Assembly: GCA_024640225.1 (NCBI GenBank)
Contig: JAHEFK010000004.1
Location: 1 to 64,000, forward strand
Length of the DNA: 64,000 nt
Reading direction: 5' to 3'
Source: Bacteroidota bacterium
GTDB taxonomy: Bacteria; Bacteroidota; Bacteroidia; Chitinophagales; Chitinophagaceae
Part shown: positions 55,685-64,000 of the stretch, in pieces
Position numbering within the stretch: position 1 is the stretch's first letter
Layout: every line of letters begins with the position of its first letter
Notes under the pieces: model-generated
What the model saw: only the letters and a program-made list of their open reading frames with translations
The model's database searches: none
What the model was told of the DNA's origin: nothing
Made by a program: the position numbers and the translations under genes

Positions 55685-57574
55685 ATGATTTCTTTTTCAA
55701 CGCTCTCCATGAGAGCTGAATTAACACGTGCTGTCACGGAAATGGGCTTTGAAACACCCACCCCAATACAGCAATTAGTTATACCACATCTTATCTCGTC
55801 TCCGGCTGATATCATAGGCCTTGCACAAACAGGAACTGGTAAAACTGCAGCGTTCGGATTACCACTCCTTCATCACACCGATGTTTCCGTAAAGCACGTA
55901 CAAGGACTAATTCTTAGTCCCACTCGCGAACTTTGTATGCAAATACAAGTAGAGCTCGCTAAATATGGTCAATACATGCCTGGACTGCGCACTTGCGCTG
56001 TTTATGGTGGCGTGCCTATTACCAATCAAATACGGGAGGTAAAAACCAACCCTCAAATCATCGTTGCTACTCCAGGTCGCTTAATCGATTTATTGGAGCG
56101 TAAAGCTATTTCTCTAGACCATGTTGAATATGTGGTATTAGATGAGGCTGATGAAATGCTAAATATGGGTTTTAGAGAGGATATTGATTTTATCCTTGGA
56201 ACTACTCCTATGCGTAAATATACTTGGTTGTTTTCGGCAACCATGAGTAATGAAGTGCGTGGCATAGCTAAGCGCTTTATGACGAAATGGGAAGAGTTTT
56301 CTGTTGCAGCAGCCAATGCTACCAACGAAAATATCGACCATCAGTATTATGTAACCCAACATCGTAATCGTTTTGAGACCCTACAACGTTTGTTAGATTT
56401 TACGCCAGGTATTTATGGTATCATCTTTACGCGTACGCGCCAAGATTGTCAGGATATTTCTGAGAAACTAATGAAGCAAGGCTATCACGTATCTCCATTA
56501 CATGGCGATATGGATCAGAAAATGCGTAGCAAAGTTTTAGAGCGTTTTAAAAACAGAACCTTACAAGCTATAGTCGCTACAGACGTAGCTGCTCGTGGTA
56601 TTGACGTAAATGATATTACACACGTAATCAATTATGAATTACCTGATGATCCGGAAGTGTATACACACCGAAGTGGTCGTACGGCACGTGCTGGTAAATC
56701 TGGTATTTGCATCTCTATTGTTTCTCCAAAAGAAGTAGGTAGCATTCGTACCATTGAACGTATTGTAAAAAATAAATTCAATAAATGTGATATTCCAGAT
56801 GGTGCAGAGATTGTACGCAAACGTTTATTCCATTTCTTAGAGCAAATAGAAAATGTACAACCAGAAAGCGAATTTGCAGATGTATATCTTAATATGATCC
56901 ATGAGAAGTTTGAAACAATGGAAAAAGATGAGTTAATCAAACGACTTATCTTCTTACAATTGCAAGAAACCATTCAAACCTATCAAAAATCACATGACCT
57001 CAACGCGGTTGGTGGTGATGGTAAAAATGCAGGCGTTGCTGTTCGTGGTGCTGTTTGGACCCGTATGTTCTTGAACATTGGTCAGAAAGATGGCTTTAAC
57101 GAAGCAAGTCTAACACAATTTATCTGCGACCAAACAGATTTAAAACCAGAAGTTTTGGATCGTGTAACGGTAAGAGATTTGAGCAGTTTTTACAATGTTA
57201 AAACAGATGTTGTAGATTTGATCATTGAAAGTATCAGTTCTAAAAAATTCAAAGGACGTAAATTACGTACTGAAGAAGCTGATAAGAAAGATGCATCTCG
57301 CGGACCAAGTCGTGGTGGATATGGTGGTGGCCGACCAGGTGGAGATAGAAGCGGCGGTGGCAGAAGTTATGGCGGTGGCGACCGAGGCGGAAGAGGCTAT
57401 GGTGGTGATCGTGGTAACAGTGAGCGCAGTGGTGGTGGCAGAAGCTATGGCGGAGATCGCCCTAGTGGTGGTGAACGAGGAGGCTATTTCAAATCGAGAG
57501 ATGAGAAAGCTGGTCGTTCAAGTGGAGCAGGAAGAGGCGACAGCTACAGAGGCGGTGGTCGTAGTCGCGACTAA
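55685..57574 (+). CDS. deaD: DEAD-box RNA helicase with DbpA-type RNA-binding domain and RGG-like tail
   Basis: A 629-residue ATP-dependent RNA helicase of the DeaD/CsdA class (ribosome assembly, cold-stress RNA unwinding). Walker A AQTGTGKT (47-54), DEAD at 153-156, SAT (LFSATMS), and HRSGRTARAGKSG in the second RecA domain. A DbpA-type RNA-binding domain (~450-530) is followed by an 85-residue Gly/Arg/Ser/Tyr-rich tail (GGGRSYGG repeats, ends GGGRSRD). Such tails bind RNA and can drive condensates. Own promoter; the RlpA-like gene follows after 33 bases. Confidence 0.94.
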   Translation: MISFSTLSMRAELTRAVTEMGFETPTPIQQLVIPHLISSPADIIGLAQTGTGKTAAFGLPLLHHTDVSVKHVQGLILSPTRELCMQIQVELAKYGQYMPGLRTCAVYGGVPITNQIREVKTNPQIIVATPGRLIDLLERKAISLDHVEYVVLDEADEMLNMGFREDIDFILGTTPMRKYTWLFSATMSNEVRGIAKRFMTKWEEFSVAAANATNENIDHQYYVTQHRNRFETLQRLLDFTPGIYGIIFTRTRQDCQDISEKLMKQGYHVSPLHGDMDQKMRSKVLERFKNRTLQAIVATDVAARGIDVNDITHVINYELPDDPEVYTHRSGRTARAGKSGICISIVSPKEVGSIRTIERIVKNKFNKCDIPDGAEIVRKRLFHFLEQIENVQPESEFADVYLNMIHEKFETMEKDELIKRLIFLQLQETIQTYQKSHDLNAVGGDGKNAGVAVRGAVWTRMFLNIGQKDGFNEASLTQFICDQTDLKPEVLDRVTVRDLSSFYNVKTDVVDLIIESISSKKFKGRKLRTEEADKKDASRGPSRGGYGGGRPGGDRSGGGRSYGGGDRGGRGYGGDRGNSERSGGGRSYGGDRPSGGERGGYFKSRDEKAGRSSGAGRGDSYRGGGRSRD

Positions 57575-57607
57575 AAAAATAAAATTCACCCAAACTAATT
57601 ATTAGGT

Positions 57608-58258
57608 ATGCAAAAAGCTACACTCATAATTGGATTCAGTTTAATGCTTTTTATGAGTTGGAGCGCACAAGCTCTAACTCATAAAAAAAAGCATGTAAAA
57701 AGCACATCTTCCAAAGATAAACACGTTAGCCATCATACAAACTATTCAAATGAAATAGAAGGGATTGCCAGTTATTATCATAAAAAATTTGAAGGTAGAA
57801 AAACAGCTACTGGCTCCATATTTAAACACCATTTGTACACGGCAGCATCGAACCGATTTCCCTTAAATACGTATGTAAAAGTCACCAATTTAAGTAATCA
57901 GAAAGAGGTATATGTTCTCATTAACGATAGAATGAGTGCACACAACAAACGTGTTATAGATCTCACGCATGCTTCCGTAAAAAGACTAAATTTTAAAGGC
58001 AGCGGATTGGTAAAAGTAAGATTAACAAAAGTGACCAAAGCGCGCGCCGAGGAGATTATTGCATCGTATGCAGACGAAATAAAAGAAGAGGATACGGCAT
58101 CAACTAAAAATAACAAAGCAGCTACTAAGGTGCATAAAAGAAAGTTGACAACAAAAAAACAAAAAAATACATCTACAAAAAAATCCTCCAAAAGCAATAC
58201 AAAAAAACAAGCGGTAAAGCCCATCCCCAAAAAGCCCATCAAAAAAACAGTAAAATAA
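57608..58258 (+). CDS. rlpA: RlpA-like septal ring protein (double-psi beta-barrel)
   Basis: 216 residues: signal peptide ending AQAL, then the RlpA double-psi barrel with GIASYYHKKFEGRKTATGS and VYVLINDRMSAHNKRVIDLTHASVKRL (~45-145). E. coli-type RlpA adds a SPOR domain; here instead is a Lys/Thr/Ser-rich tail (~160-216) with no SPOR. RlpA acts on peptidoglycan at the septum; whether this one is a lytic transglycosylase is inferred. It starts 33 bases after the helicase stop and ends five bases before the SET-domain gene, so it is probably in a shared unit. Confidence 0.88.
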   Translation: MQKATLIIGFSLMLFMSWSAQALTHKKKHVKSTSSKDKHVSHHTNYSNEIEGIASYYHKKFEGRKTATGSIFKHHLYTAASNRFPLNTYVKVTNLSNQKEVYVLINDRMSAHNKRVIDLTHASVKRLNFKGSGLVKVRLTKVTKARAEEIIASYADEIKEEDTASTKNNKAATKVHKRKLTTKKQKNTSTKKSSKSNTKKQAVKPIPKKPIKKTVK

Positions 58259-58263
58259 ATAGC

Positions 58264-58650
58264 ATGAATATTCTATTTGCCATACAAGAGATTCCGGGCA
58301 AAGGACGAGGTATTGTTTCATTACAAGATATTGAAGCAGATTGCATCATTGAAGTTGCACCCGTACTGGTTATGACGAAAGAAGAACGATTGCATTTAGA
58401 CCAAACTAAATTACACGATTATATTTTTGAATGGAAAGCAAATGGCAAAGATCAATGCTGTGTTGCCTTAGGGCATGTCTCTATGTATAATCATAGTTAT
58501 CAATCCAATTGCGAGTATTTCATGGATTATGAGCAGGAACTGATGTTCATAAAAACCGTTAGTGCTATAAAAGCAGGAGAAGAATTACTTATCAATTATA
58601 ATGGCGATTGGAATAACGAAACACCCCTATGGTTTGAAGCCATACAATGA
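58264..58650 (+). CDS. SET-domain protein (putative protein lysine methyltransferase)
   Basis: A 128-residue compact SET domain. Motifs: GRGIVS (SAM-binding N-terminal), YNHSYQSNCEYF (the NH..x..N motif), and KAGEELLINYNGDW (C-terminal E-E/Y catalytic region). There is no post-SET Cys cluster or other domain. Bacterial SET proteins methylate lysine side chains, but the target is not known. It begins five bases after the RlpA stop, so it is co-transcribed with RlpA, an unusual partner. A GC-richer repeat-like patch follows its stop. Confidence 0.85.
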   Translation: MNILFAIQEIPGKGRGIVSLQDIEADCIIEVAPVLVMTKEERLHLDQTKLHDYIFEWKANGKDQCCVALGHVSMYNHSYQSNCEYFMDYEQELMFIKTVSAIKAGEELLINYNGDWNNETPLWFEAIQ

Positions 58651-58687
58651 TCCCCAACGCACAGCTGCACAAGGGTGCGACGCAACG
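58651..58687. repeat. GC-rich patch with small inverted repeats
   Basis: Between the SET gene and uvrA, a ~35-base segment is clearly richer in G+C than its AT-rich surroundings. It contains CGCAC/GTGCG (58658-58662 and 58675-58679), the internal hairpin GCAC-AAGG-GTGC (58667-58678), and the palindrome CAGCTG. The sequence resembles dispersed intergenic repeats I vaguely recall from other Bacteroidota (unverified). Confidence 0.35.
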
Positions 58688-58763
58688 AAAGCTACATAGC
58701 ATTCCCCTTGTTTGTTTACAAAAAATAAAACAACAAATTCTAGTAGAATTCTGTTATATAGAA

Positions 58764-58771
58764 TAGATTTG
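58764..58771 (+). promoter_or_regulatory. -7 promoter element (TAGATTTG) for uvrA
   Basis: Exact TAnnTTTG match 13 bases before the uvrA ATG at 58785, giving a short leader. It lies in the 134-base spacer after the SET gene. No TTG at -33 and no LexA-like box were seen. Confidence 0.5.
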
Positions 58772-58784
58772 TAGATCAATAAAC

Positions 58785-61595
58785 ATGGCGAAGAAAAAAC
58801 CAATTGCGGCAACAACAACAAGTTCTGAAATCAATACAAGCATCTTTGTAAAAGGCGCGCGTATGCACAATCTTAAGAATATTGATGTGCATTTTCCTAA
58901 AAACAAATTAATCGTTGTAACTGGTGTTAGTGGATCAGGCAAATCTTCGCTCACTATGGACACCTTATTTGCAGAAGGGCAACGACGCTATGCAGAAAGT
59001 TTAAGTTCTTATGCGCGACAATTTTTAATGCGATTAGATAAACCAGATGTTGACTATATACAGAATATTTGTCCAGCTATTGCTATTGAGCAAAAAGTAA
59101 GTGCACGCACGCCGAGAAGTACGGTAGGTAGCATAACAGAATTGAGTGATTATATTCGTTTGTTGTATGCACGAATTGGCAGAACCTATTCTCCGAAAAC
59201 GGGCATGGAAGTAAAACGCGACCGTGTAGAAGATGTAGTGAACTATATAAAGCATCTTACACCGTCAACTAAAGTTTTTATTCTTGCTAGTTTTAAAACA
59301 CATTACGAACGCAGTGTAACAGAAGAAATACAAGTATTAATTCAAAAAGGCTTTACGCGTTTATACATTCCAAAAAAGGGAATTGTAAACATGGAGGCAA
59401 TAGAAGATTACAAGGCTATCCTTGAAAAAAAAGGAAGTGTTGCCTACATTTTAATTGATAGAATTGTAGTGAACGAATTCGACGAAGACACCTTGCATCG
59501 CATTGCAGACAGTATACAACTTGCTTTTTACGAAGGGGAAGGAGCGTGTGAATTGACAATAAATGAAGATGCCTTTATTTCTTTTAGCAACAAATTTGAA
59601 CGTGATGGCATTCAGTTTTTAGACCCAACACCACAGTTGTTTTCCAACAACAACCCCTACGGTGCATGTCCTGTTTGTGAAGGGTTTGGAACGGTTTTAG
59701 GTATAGACAAAGACCTTGTAATACCCGACACCAGCTTGAGTACTTATGAAGGTGCAGTAGCCTGTTGGAAAGGAGAAAAAATGAATAATTATCTTGTTCA
59801 GTTTATAAAACAAGCAAGCGCTTTCGATTTCCCCATTCATAAACCAATAGCTCAGCTAAGCGAAGCACAATATCAACTATTATGGGAAGGCAATGCCAAA
59901 GTAAGTGGCATTCAAGATTTCTTTACCATGGTAGAACAAAACTTATATAAAGTTCAATACCGAGTGTTGCAAGCTCGCTTTAGAGGCCGAACAGCTTGTT
60001 ATGCATGCAATGGTAGCAAACTAAGAAAAGAAGCCAGCTATGTAAAAATAGCTGATAAAACAATAGATCAGTTAATGCAAATGCCTATACAACATTTGCA
60101 AACTTGGTTTGATACCCTCTCTTTAAACCAATACGATGCAGAAGTAGCTAAGCGAATTTTCATCGAAATCCATCAGCGTTTAAGAACCATGATGGATGTA
60201 GGCTTGAGCTATTTAACACTAGAGCGATCTTCTGCAACACTGAGTGGCGGTGAAAGTCAACGAATACAACTTACTAAGTTCTTAGGCAGCAATCTCTCCG
60301 ACTCTATGTACATTTTAGATGAGCCCAGCATAGGATTGCATGCAAGAGACACAGCACGCTTGATAAAAGTATTAAAAAATTTACGCGACTTAGGTAATAC
60401 TGTTATTGTAGTAGAACACGACGAGATGATGATGCGCGAAGCAGATTATATCATCGATATGGGACCATTTGCTAGTTATCTTGGGGGAGAAGTAATTGCA
60501 AGTGGCACATTTAAAGAATTGATAGCTAACCCAAAGAGCTTAACGGGCGCTTATTTATCAGGTCAAAAACAAATTGCGCAACCAAAACAAAAAAGAAAAG
60601 CACAAGGCACTATTGTAGTGGAAGGCTGTAGACAACACAATTTAAAAAATATAGATGTTAGTTTTCCTTTGGGTGTTTTATGTGTTGTAAGTGGTGTAAG
60701 TGGATCTGGCAAAACAAGTTTGGTAAAACACACTCTTTTGCCTGCTATAGAAAAAGCCCTTCATATCAATCCATCTAAAGCTGGTATTCACAAACAATTA
60801 TCAGGCGATCTTGCTATGATTCAACATATAGAAATGGTGGATCAAAACCCGATAGGTAAATCTTCGAGAAGCAATCCTGTAACCTATATTAAAGCCTACG
60901 ATGAAATTAGAGCCTTGTATGCAAAGCAAGGACTTTCAAAAATTAATGGATTTGAACCTAAGCATTTTTCCTTTAATACCGATGGTGGGAGATGTGATAC
61001 CTGTCAGGGCGAAGGTAGTATTTTAGTAGAAATGCAATTCTTAGCCGATGTGCATTTACCATGTGATAGCTGTAAAGGGAAACGCTTTAAGGATGAAGTA
61101 TTAGAAGTGCGTTATAATGAAAAGAATATTTATGACGTATTATGCATGAGCGTTGATGAAGCCATCGACTTTTTTAAAGAAGAAAAGAAATTAGTTAAAA
61201 ACCTACAGCCCTTAGCAGATGTGGGATTGGGCTATGTGAGCCTTGGCCAAAGCTCTAATACCTTAAGTGGAGGCGAAGCGCAGCGTATAAAATTAGCTTC
61301 CTTTTTAGGGAAAGGGGCACATAAAGAAAAAGTCTTATTCTTATTTGATGAACCCACTACAGGATTGCATTTTCATGATATTGAAAAATTACTAAAATCA
61401 TTTGATGCATTAATCCAACAAGGACATTCTATTGTTGTTATCGAACACAATACAGATGTAATGAAATATGCCGATTGGCTGATTGAAATTGGTCCGGAAG
61501 GGGGCGAAGAAGGGGGCTATCTTATATATGAAGGTCCGCCAGAACAATTGCATAAAAGCAAAAAAAGCGTAACGGCTACTTATTTGAATTTTTAA
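58785..61595 (+). CDS. uvrA: Excinuclease ABC subunit A
   Basis: A 936-residue damage-recognition ATPase of nucleotide excision repair. Two ABC ATPase halves are visible: GVSGSGKSSL with LSGGESQR and ILDEPSIGLH in the first, GVSGSGKTSL with LSGGEAQR and LFDEPTTGLHFHD in the second. Zinc sites: CPVCEGFG and ACYACNGSKL in the first half, and CDTCQGEG with CDSCKGKRF in the second. Complete and of normal length. Its TAA shares a TTAA palindrome with the convergent ABC gene. uvrC is at 6198, so the genes are not clustered. Confidence 0.97.
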   Translation: MAKKKPIAATTTSSEINTSIFVKGARMHNLKNIDVHFPKNKLIVVTGVSGSGKSSLTMDTLFAEGQRRYAESLSSYARQFLMRLDKPDVDYIQNICPAIAIEQKVSARTPRSTVGSITELSDYIRLLYARIGRTYSPKTGMEVKRDRVEDVVNYIKHLTPSTKVFILASFKTHYERSVTEEIQVLIQKGFTRLYIPKKGIVNMEAIEDYKAILEKKGSVAYILIDRIVVNEFDEDTLHRIADSIQLAFYEGEGACELTINEDAFISFSNKFERDGIQFLDPTPQLFSNNNPYGACPVCEGFGTVLGIDKDLVIPDTSLSTYEGAVACWKGEKMNNYLVQFIKQASAFDFPIHKPIAQLSEAQYQLLWEGNAKVSGIQDFFTMVEQNLYKVQYRVLQARFRGRTACYACNGSKLRKEASYVKIADKTIDQLMQMPIQHLQTWFDTLSLNQYDAEVAKRIFIEIHQRLRTMMDVGLSYLTLERSSATLSGGESQRIQLTKFLGSNLSDSMYILDEPSIGLHARDTARLIKVLKNLRDLGNTVIVVEHDEMMMREADYIIDMGPFASYLGGEVIASGTFKELIANPKSLTGAYLSGQKQIAQPKQKRKAQGTIVVEGCRQHNLKNIDVSFPLGVLCVVSGVSGSGKTSLVKHTLLPAIEKALHINPSKAGIHKQLSGDLAMIQHIEMVDQNPIGKSSRSNPVTYIKAYDEIRALYAKQGLSKINGFEPKHFSFNTDGGRCDTCQGEGSILVEMQFLADVHLPCDSCKGKRFKDEVLEVRYNEKNIYDVLCMSVDEAIDFFKEEKKLVKNLQPLADVGLGYVSLGQSSNTLSGGEAQRIKLASFLGKGAHKEKVLFLFDEPTTGLHFHDIEKLLKSFDALIQQGHSIVVIEHNTDVMKYADWLIEIGPEGGEEGGYLIYEGPPEQLHKSKKSVTATYLNF

Positions 61596-63202
61596 AATTG
61601 TGCGGCGATTAGTTGTTTAGTATAAGGGTGTGTAGCCTGATTATACAACTGATTAGCAGCAATGCGTTCTACAATTTCGCCATTCTGCATAACAAGTATA
61701 TGATCACTCATATATTGCACCACTTGCAAATCATGACTTATAAACAAATAGCTTAAAGACAACTCTCGTTTTAGCAATAAAAACAAGTCTAGAATTTGTG
61801 CTTGTATATGCACATCCAGTGCGGCTACACTCTCATCACATATCAATAATCTAGGTTCGAGTGCAAGTGCTCTTGCAATACCAATTCTTTGTCGCTGACC
61901 TCCAGAAAACTGATGTGGATATTTGTCAAGCGTATCAGTCGGCATTTGCACCAAATCCATCAAAGAGTGCATTCTTTTTTCTATCGTTGATTTATCATTA
62001 TGAAGATGAACCTGTAATAATTCACCAAGCACCTCTTTGATAGTAAGCTTAGGATTTAAGGATGCTAATGGATCTTGGAAAATAAGTTGGATACCTTTTC
62101 TAATGTTCAACCAATCTGCTTTTTTGGCTTTTACTAAATCGTATCCTTCAAAAGTAGCTGTACCTTTACTAAATGGCACCAACCCCAGCAACGCTTTTGC
62201 TAAAGTGCTTTTACCACAACCACTCTCGCCTACTAAACCTAAAACCTCGCCCTGATGAATAGAAAAGCTAATATCTTTTACGGGTTGAATAGTAGGTTTT
62301 GTAGTAGTGAAAAAAGAAGAGGGCATTTTATAAGCAATACCTACATTCTTTAATTCAAGTATTAGCTTAGAAGACACTACGCATGGATATTGTAATGCAT
62401 ACGCTTCTTTTTTAGCTACCGTTGGGACTGCATTTAAAAGTGATTTAGTGTAGGTAGCTTGTGGGTTTTCAAAAATTGCTTTTGCATTACCCTGCTCCAT
62501 TACCAAACCTTTTTGAAGCACTATTATTTCATCAGAAAAATACTTAGCTAATTTTAAATCATGCGTTATAAAAATAAATGCCGTTCCATGCTTTTCTTGC
62601 AATTGTTTCATCAACAATACAATTTCTTTTTGTACTTGAGCATCTAAAGCAGTAGTAGGTTCATCAGCGATTACGATTGCAGGCTTATTACACATAGCCA
62701 TTGCAATCATTACTCGTTGTTTTTGGCCACCAGAAAGCTGATGCGGATATTTATAAAACAAAAGATTGGCATCTAAATGAACTTCACTTAAGGCCTCTTT
62801 TGCAAGAAGCACAGCTTTATGAGCATCACATTGTTGATGCACTAAGATGGCTTCTTTGATTTGATTACCAATAGTCATACTAGGATTTAATGCACTCATA
62901 GGCTCTTGAAAAATAAGCGCTATTTGCTTTCCTCTTATCGACTGCCACTGGTTAGCGTGGCATTGCAATACATTTATAGATTGGGCATCTACCTGTAAGC
63001 ATGCAGAACCCGACACAACTAACGAATTAGGTAAAAGCCCCATTAAAGCCAACGCAGTAATTGATTTCCCAGATCCACTTTCGCCAACAATAGCAAGCGT
63101 AGATTGAGGATAAAGCGTAAATGACAAATCCTTAACTACACAATTATGTGGAGGATTAGCAAAGCTAATTTGTAATGCATCAACTGAAAATACTGGAGTC
63201 AC
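61592..63202 (-). CDS. Double-ATPase ABC transporter protein (peptide/nickel type, YejF/DppDF-like)
   Basis: A 536-residue fusion of two ABC ATPase domains, equivalent to DppD+DppF. Domain 1: GESGSGKS, LSGGQKQRVMIAM, IADEPTTALD; domain 2: GESGCGKS, FSGGQRQRIGIARALA, ICDESVAALD. Each is followed by the oligopeptide-type C-terminal segment. It probably powers uptake or export of oligopeptides, though no permease or binding-protein gene is adjacent. The start is a GTG at 63202, seven bases after the AMP nucleosidase stop. It overlaps uvrA by four bases at the 3' end. Confidence 0.9.
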   Translation of the reverse strand: MTPVFSVDALQISFANPPHNCVVKDLSFTLYPQSTLAIVGESGSGKSITALALMGLLPNSLVVSGSACLQVDAQSINVLQCHANQWQSIRGKQIALIFQEPMSALNPSMTIGNQIKEAILVHQQCDAHKAVLLAKEALSEVHLDANLLFYKYPHQLSGGQKQRVMIAMAMCNKPAIVIADEPTTALDAQVQKEIVLLMKQLQEKHGTAFIFITHDLKLAKYFSDEIIVLQKGLVMEQGNAKAIFENPQATYTKSLLNAVPTVAKKEAYALQYPCVVSSKLILELKNVGIAYKMPSSFFTTTKPTIQPVKDISFSIHQGEVLGLVGESGCGKSTLAKALLGLVPFSKGTATFEGYDLVKAKKADWLNIRKGIQLIFQDPLASLNPKLTIKEVLGELLQVHLHNDKSTIEKRMHSLMDLVQMPTDTLDKYPHQFSGGQRQRIGIARALALEPRLLICDESVAALDVHIQAQILDLFLLLKRELSLSYLFISHDLQVVQYMSDHILVMQNGEIVERIAANQLYNQATHPYTKQLIAAQF

Positions 63203-63209
63203 CGAACAA

Positions 63210-63980
63210 TTAAAAATGTAAGTGTTTAACTGTTAGCCCTTGATTAATTAATTGCTTGAGCGATTCAATACCTATTTGTAAATGATTGTCTACATAAGTT
63301 GCCGTTACTTGCGAATCACTTTCTGCTGTTTTAACACCTTCGGGAGTCATTGGCTGATCAGAAACTAATAATAAAGCGCCAGTAGGAATTTGATTATAAA
63401 ACCCAGTTGTAAAAATAGTAGCTGTTTCCATATCAATAGCCATAGCCCTAATTTTAATTAGATATTCCTTAAATTCATCATCATGTTCCCAAACTCTTCT
63501 ATTGGTAGTATATACAGTACCTGTCCAATAATCTATATTAAAATCACGAATAGTTGTAGAGATAGCTTTTTGTAAAGCAAAGGATGGTAGTGCCGGAACT
63601 TCTTGCGGGAAATAATCGTTAGAAGTACCCTCTCCTCTGATAGCTGCAATTGGTAAAATTAAATCGCCCACTTCATTTTTTCTTTTTAATCCACCACATT
63701 TGCCTAAAAACAAAACGGCTTTTGGATTGATGGCACTCAACAGATCCATCATAGTAGCAGCACTTGCGCTACCCATTCCAAAATTAATAATGGTTATGCC
63801 ATTGGCCGTAGCACACTGCATGGGCTTATCTATACCCACAATAGGTACATTAAACTGTTTCGCAAACATATTGACATACTTGCTAAAATTGCATAGCAGA
63901 ATATAACTACCGAAATCTTTCAACTCTTGGCCGGTATACCTTGGCAACCAGTTTTTTACAATTTCTTCCTTTGTTTTCAT
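63210..63980 (-). CDS. amn: AMP nucleosidase (short form)
   Basis: A 256-residue enzyme of the PNP/UDP phosphorylase superfamily that hydrolyses AMP to adenine and ribose-5-phosphate. Motifs: FGMGSASAATMMDLL, VLFLGKCGGL, the AIDMETATIF (MET, nucleoside binding), and LVSDQPMTPEGV with the catalytic Asp. E. coli Amn is longer because of an extra N-terminal domain; the short form is typical in Bacteroidota. It is probably the first gene of a unit with the ABC protein; only 20 bases lie upstream within the window. Confidence 0.88.
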   Translation of the reverse strand: MKTKEEIVKNWLPRYTGQELKDFGSYILLCNFSKYVNMFAKQFNVPIVGIDKPMQCATANGITIINFGMGSASAATMMDLLSAINPKAVLFLGKCGGLKRKNEVGDLILPIAAIRGEGTSNDYFPQEVPALPSFALQKAISTTIRDFNIDYWTGTVYTTNRRVWEHDDEFKEYLIKIRAMAIDMETATIFTTGFYNQIPTGALLLVSDQPMTPEGVKTAESDSQVTATYVDNHLQIGIESLKQLINQGLTVKHLHF

Positions 63981-64000
63981 AAAAAAGATTTTAATAAAGT

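Noticed and set aside
57225-57605. Plus-strand frame of 126 residues overlapping the helicase end
   Set aside because: It reads the Gly-rich tail repeat of the helicase in another frame, giving a Val/Ala repeat with no family resemblance.
58627-58821. Minus-strand frame of 64 residues across the SET/uvrA spacer
   Set aside because: It crosses the GC-rich repeat-like patch and overlaps the starts of real genes; treated as a by-product of the repeat.
1-64000. Search for tRNA, rRNA, CRISPR, insertion sequences and prophage
   Set aside because: No cloverleaf tRNA, direct-repeat array, transposase or integrase was seen on reading all intergenic spacers.

Overview
The window is a chromosomal stretch of a Bacteroidota bacterium, most likely from the Chitinophagia (inference). 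The signs are: AT-rich DNA with almost no Shine-Dalgarno sequences; many copies of the Bacteroidota -7 promoter element TAnnTTTG just upstream of genes; two cargo proteins carrying type IX secretion (T9SS) C-terminal domains, one of type A and one of the gliding-motility type B; an S46 dipeptidyl peptidase; BatD/BatE; a long SecA (1102 aa); and family-level markers such as DUF983, DUF5683, DUF3050 and DUF6580. About 50 protein genes fill the window and no gap between genes exceeds 300 bases. I see no rRNA, tRNA, CRISPR array, insertion sequence or prophage, so this looks like core genome rather than an island.

Layout. 1-3557 (minus): an Ig-like lipoprotein and an S9 peptidase cut by the window edge. 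3666-8593: a secreted glutathione peroxidase, then a convergent minus-strand block of a lipoprotein, uvrC, DUF983 and a biotin carboxylase. 8704-13908: ZIP metal transporter and family-9 glycosyltransferase, facing DUF3050 and batD-batE. 14043-18503: a plus-strand series (MFS transporter, metallo-hydrolase, fluoride channel, cytidine deaminase) meeting proS. 18601-21920: an Asn/Tyr-rich secreted protein, an outer-membrane barrel and superoxide dismutase. 22008-25266: compact aroB-aroA-aroC shikimate operon. 25259-30519 (minus): GH20 hexosaminidase, pcm, DUF5683 and RNase Y. 30753-35257: NlpC/P60 peptidase, a tandem-repeat secreted protein, infC and thrS. 35405-37879: an orphan histidine kinase facing an ahpC-ahpD-like peroxide pair. 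38031-45609: secretome region with two T9SS cargo proteins, an S46 peptidase and a small exported protein. 45656-54653: recN, rlmI-like methyltransferase, a triple-repeat exported protein, secA, DUF6580 membrane protein and acyl-CoA dehydrogenase. 54727-63980: lipoprotein, DEAD-box helicase with an RGG-like tail, RlpA-like protein, SET-domain protein, uvrA, a double-ATPase ABC protein and AMP nucleosidase.

How they fit together. Housekeeping functions dominate: translation (proS, thrS, infC, rlmI-like), DNA repair (uvrA, uvrC, recN), RNA decay and remodelling (RNase Y, DEAD helicase), aromatic amino acid synthesis, protein export (secA) and defence against peroxide and superoxide (Gpx, Sod, AhpC/AhpD). 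Around these is a typical Bacteroidota envelope and secretome set for protein and glycan degradation (S9, S46, GH20, NlpC/P60, RlpA). I found no convincing new multi-gene system. The best leads are unnamed secreted repeat proteins, an ahpC-ahpD pair split by a cUUCGg terminator, and promoters placed so close to start codons that some transcripts should be leaderless.
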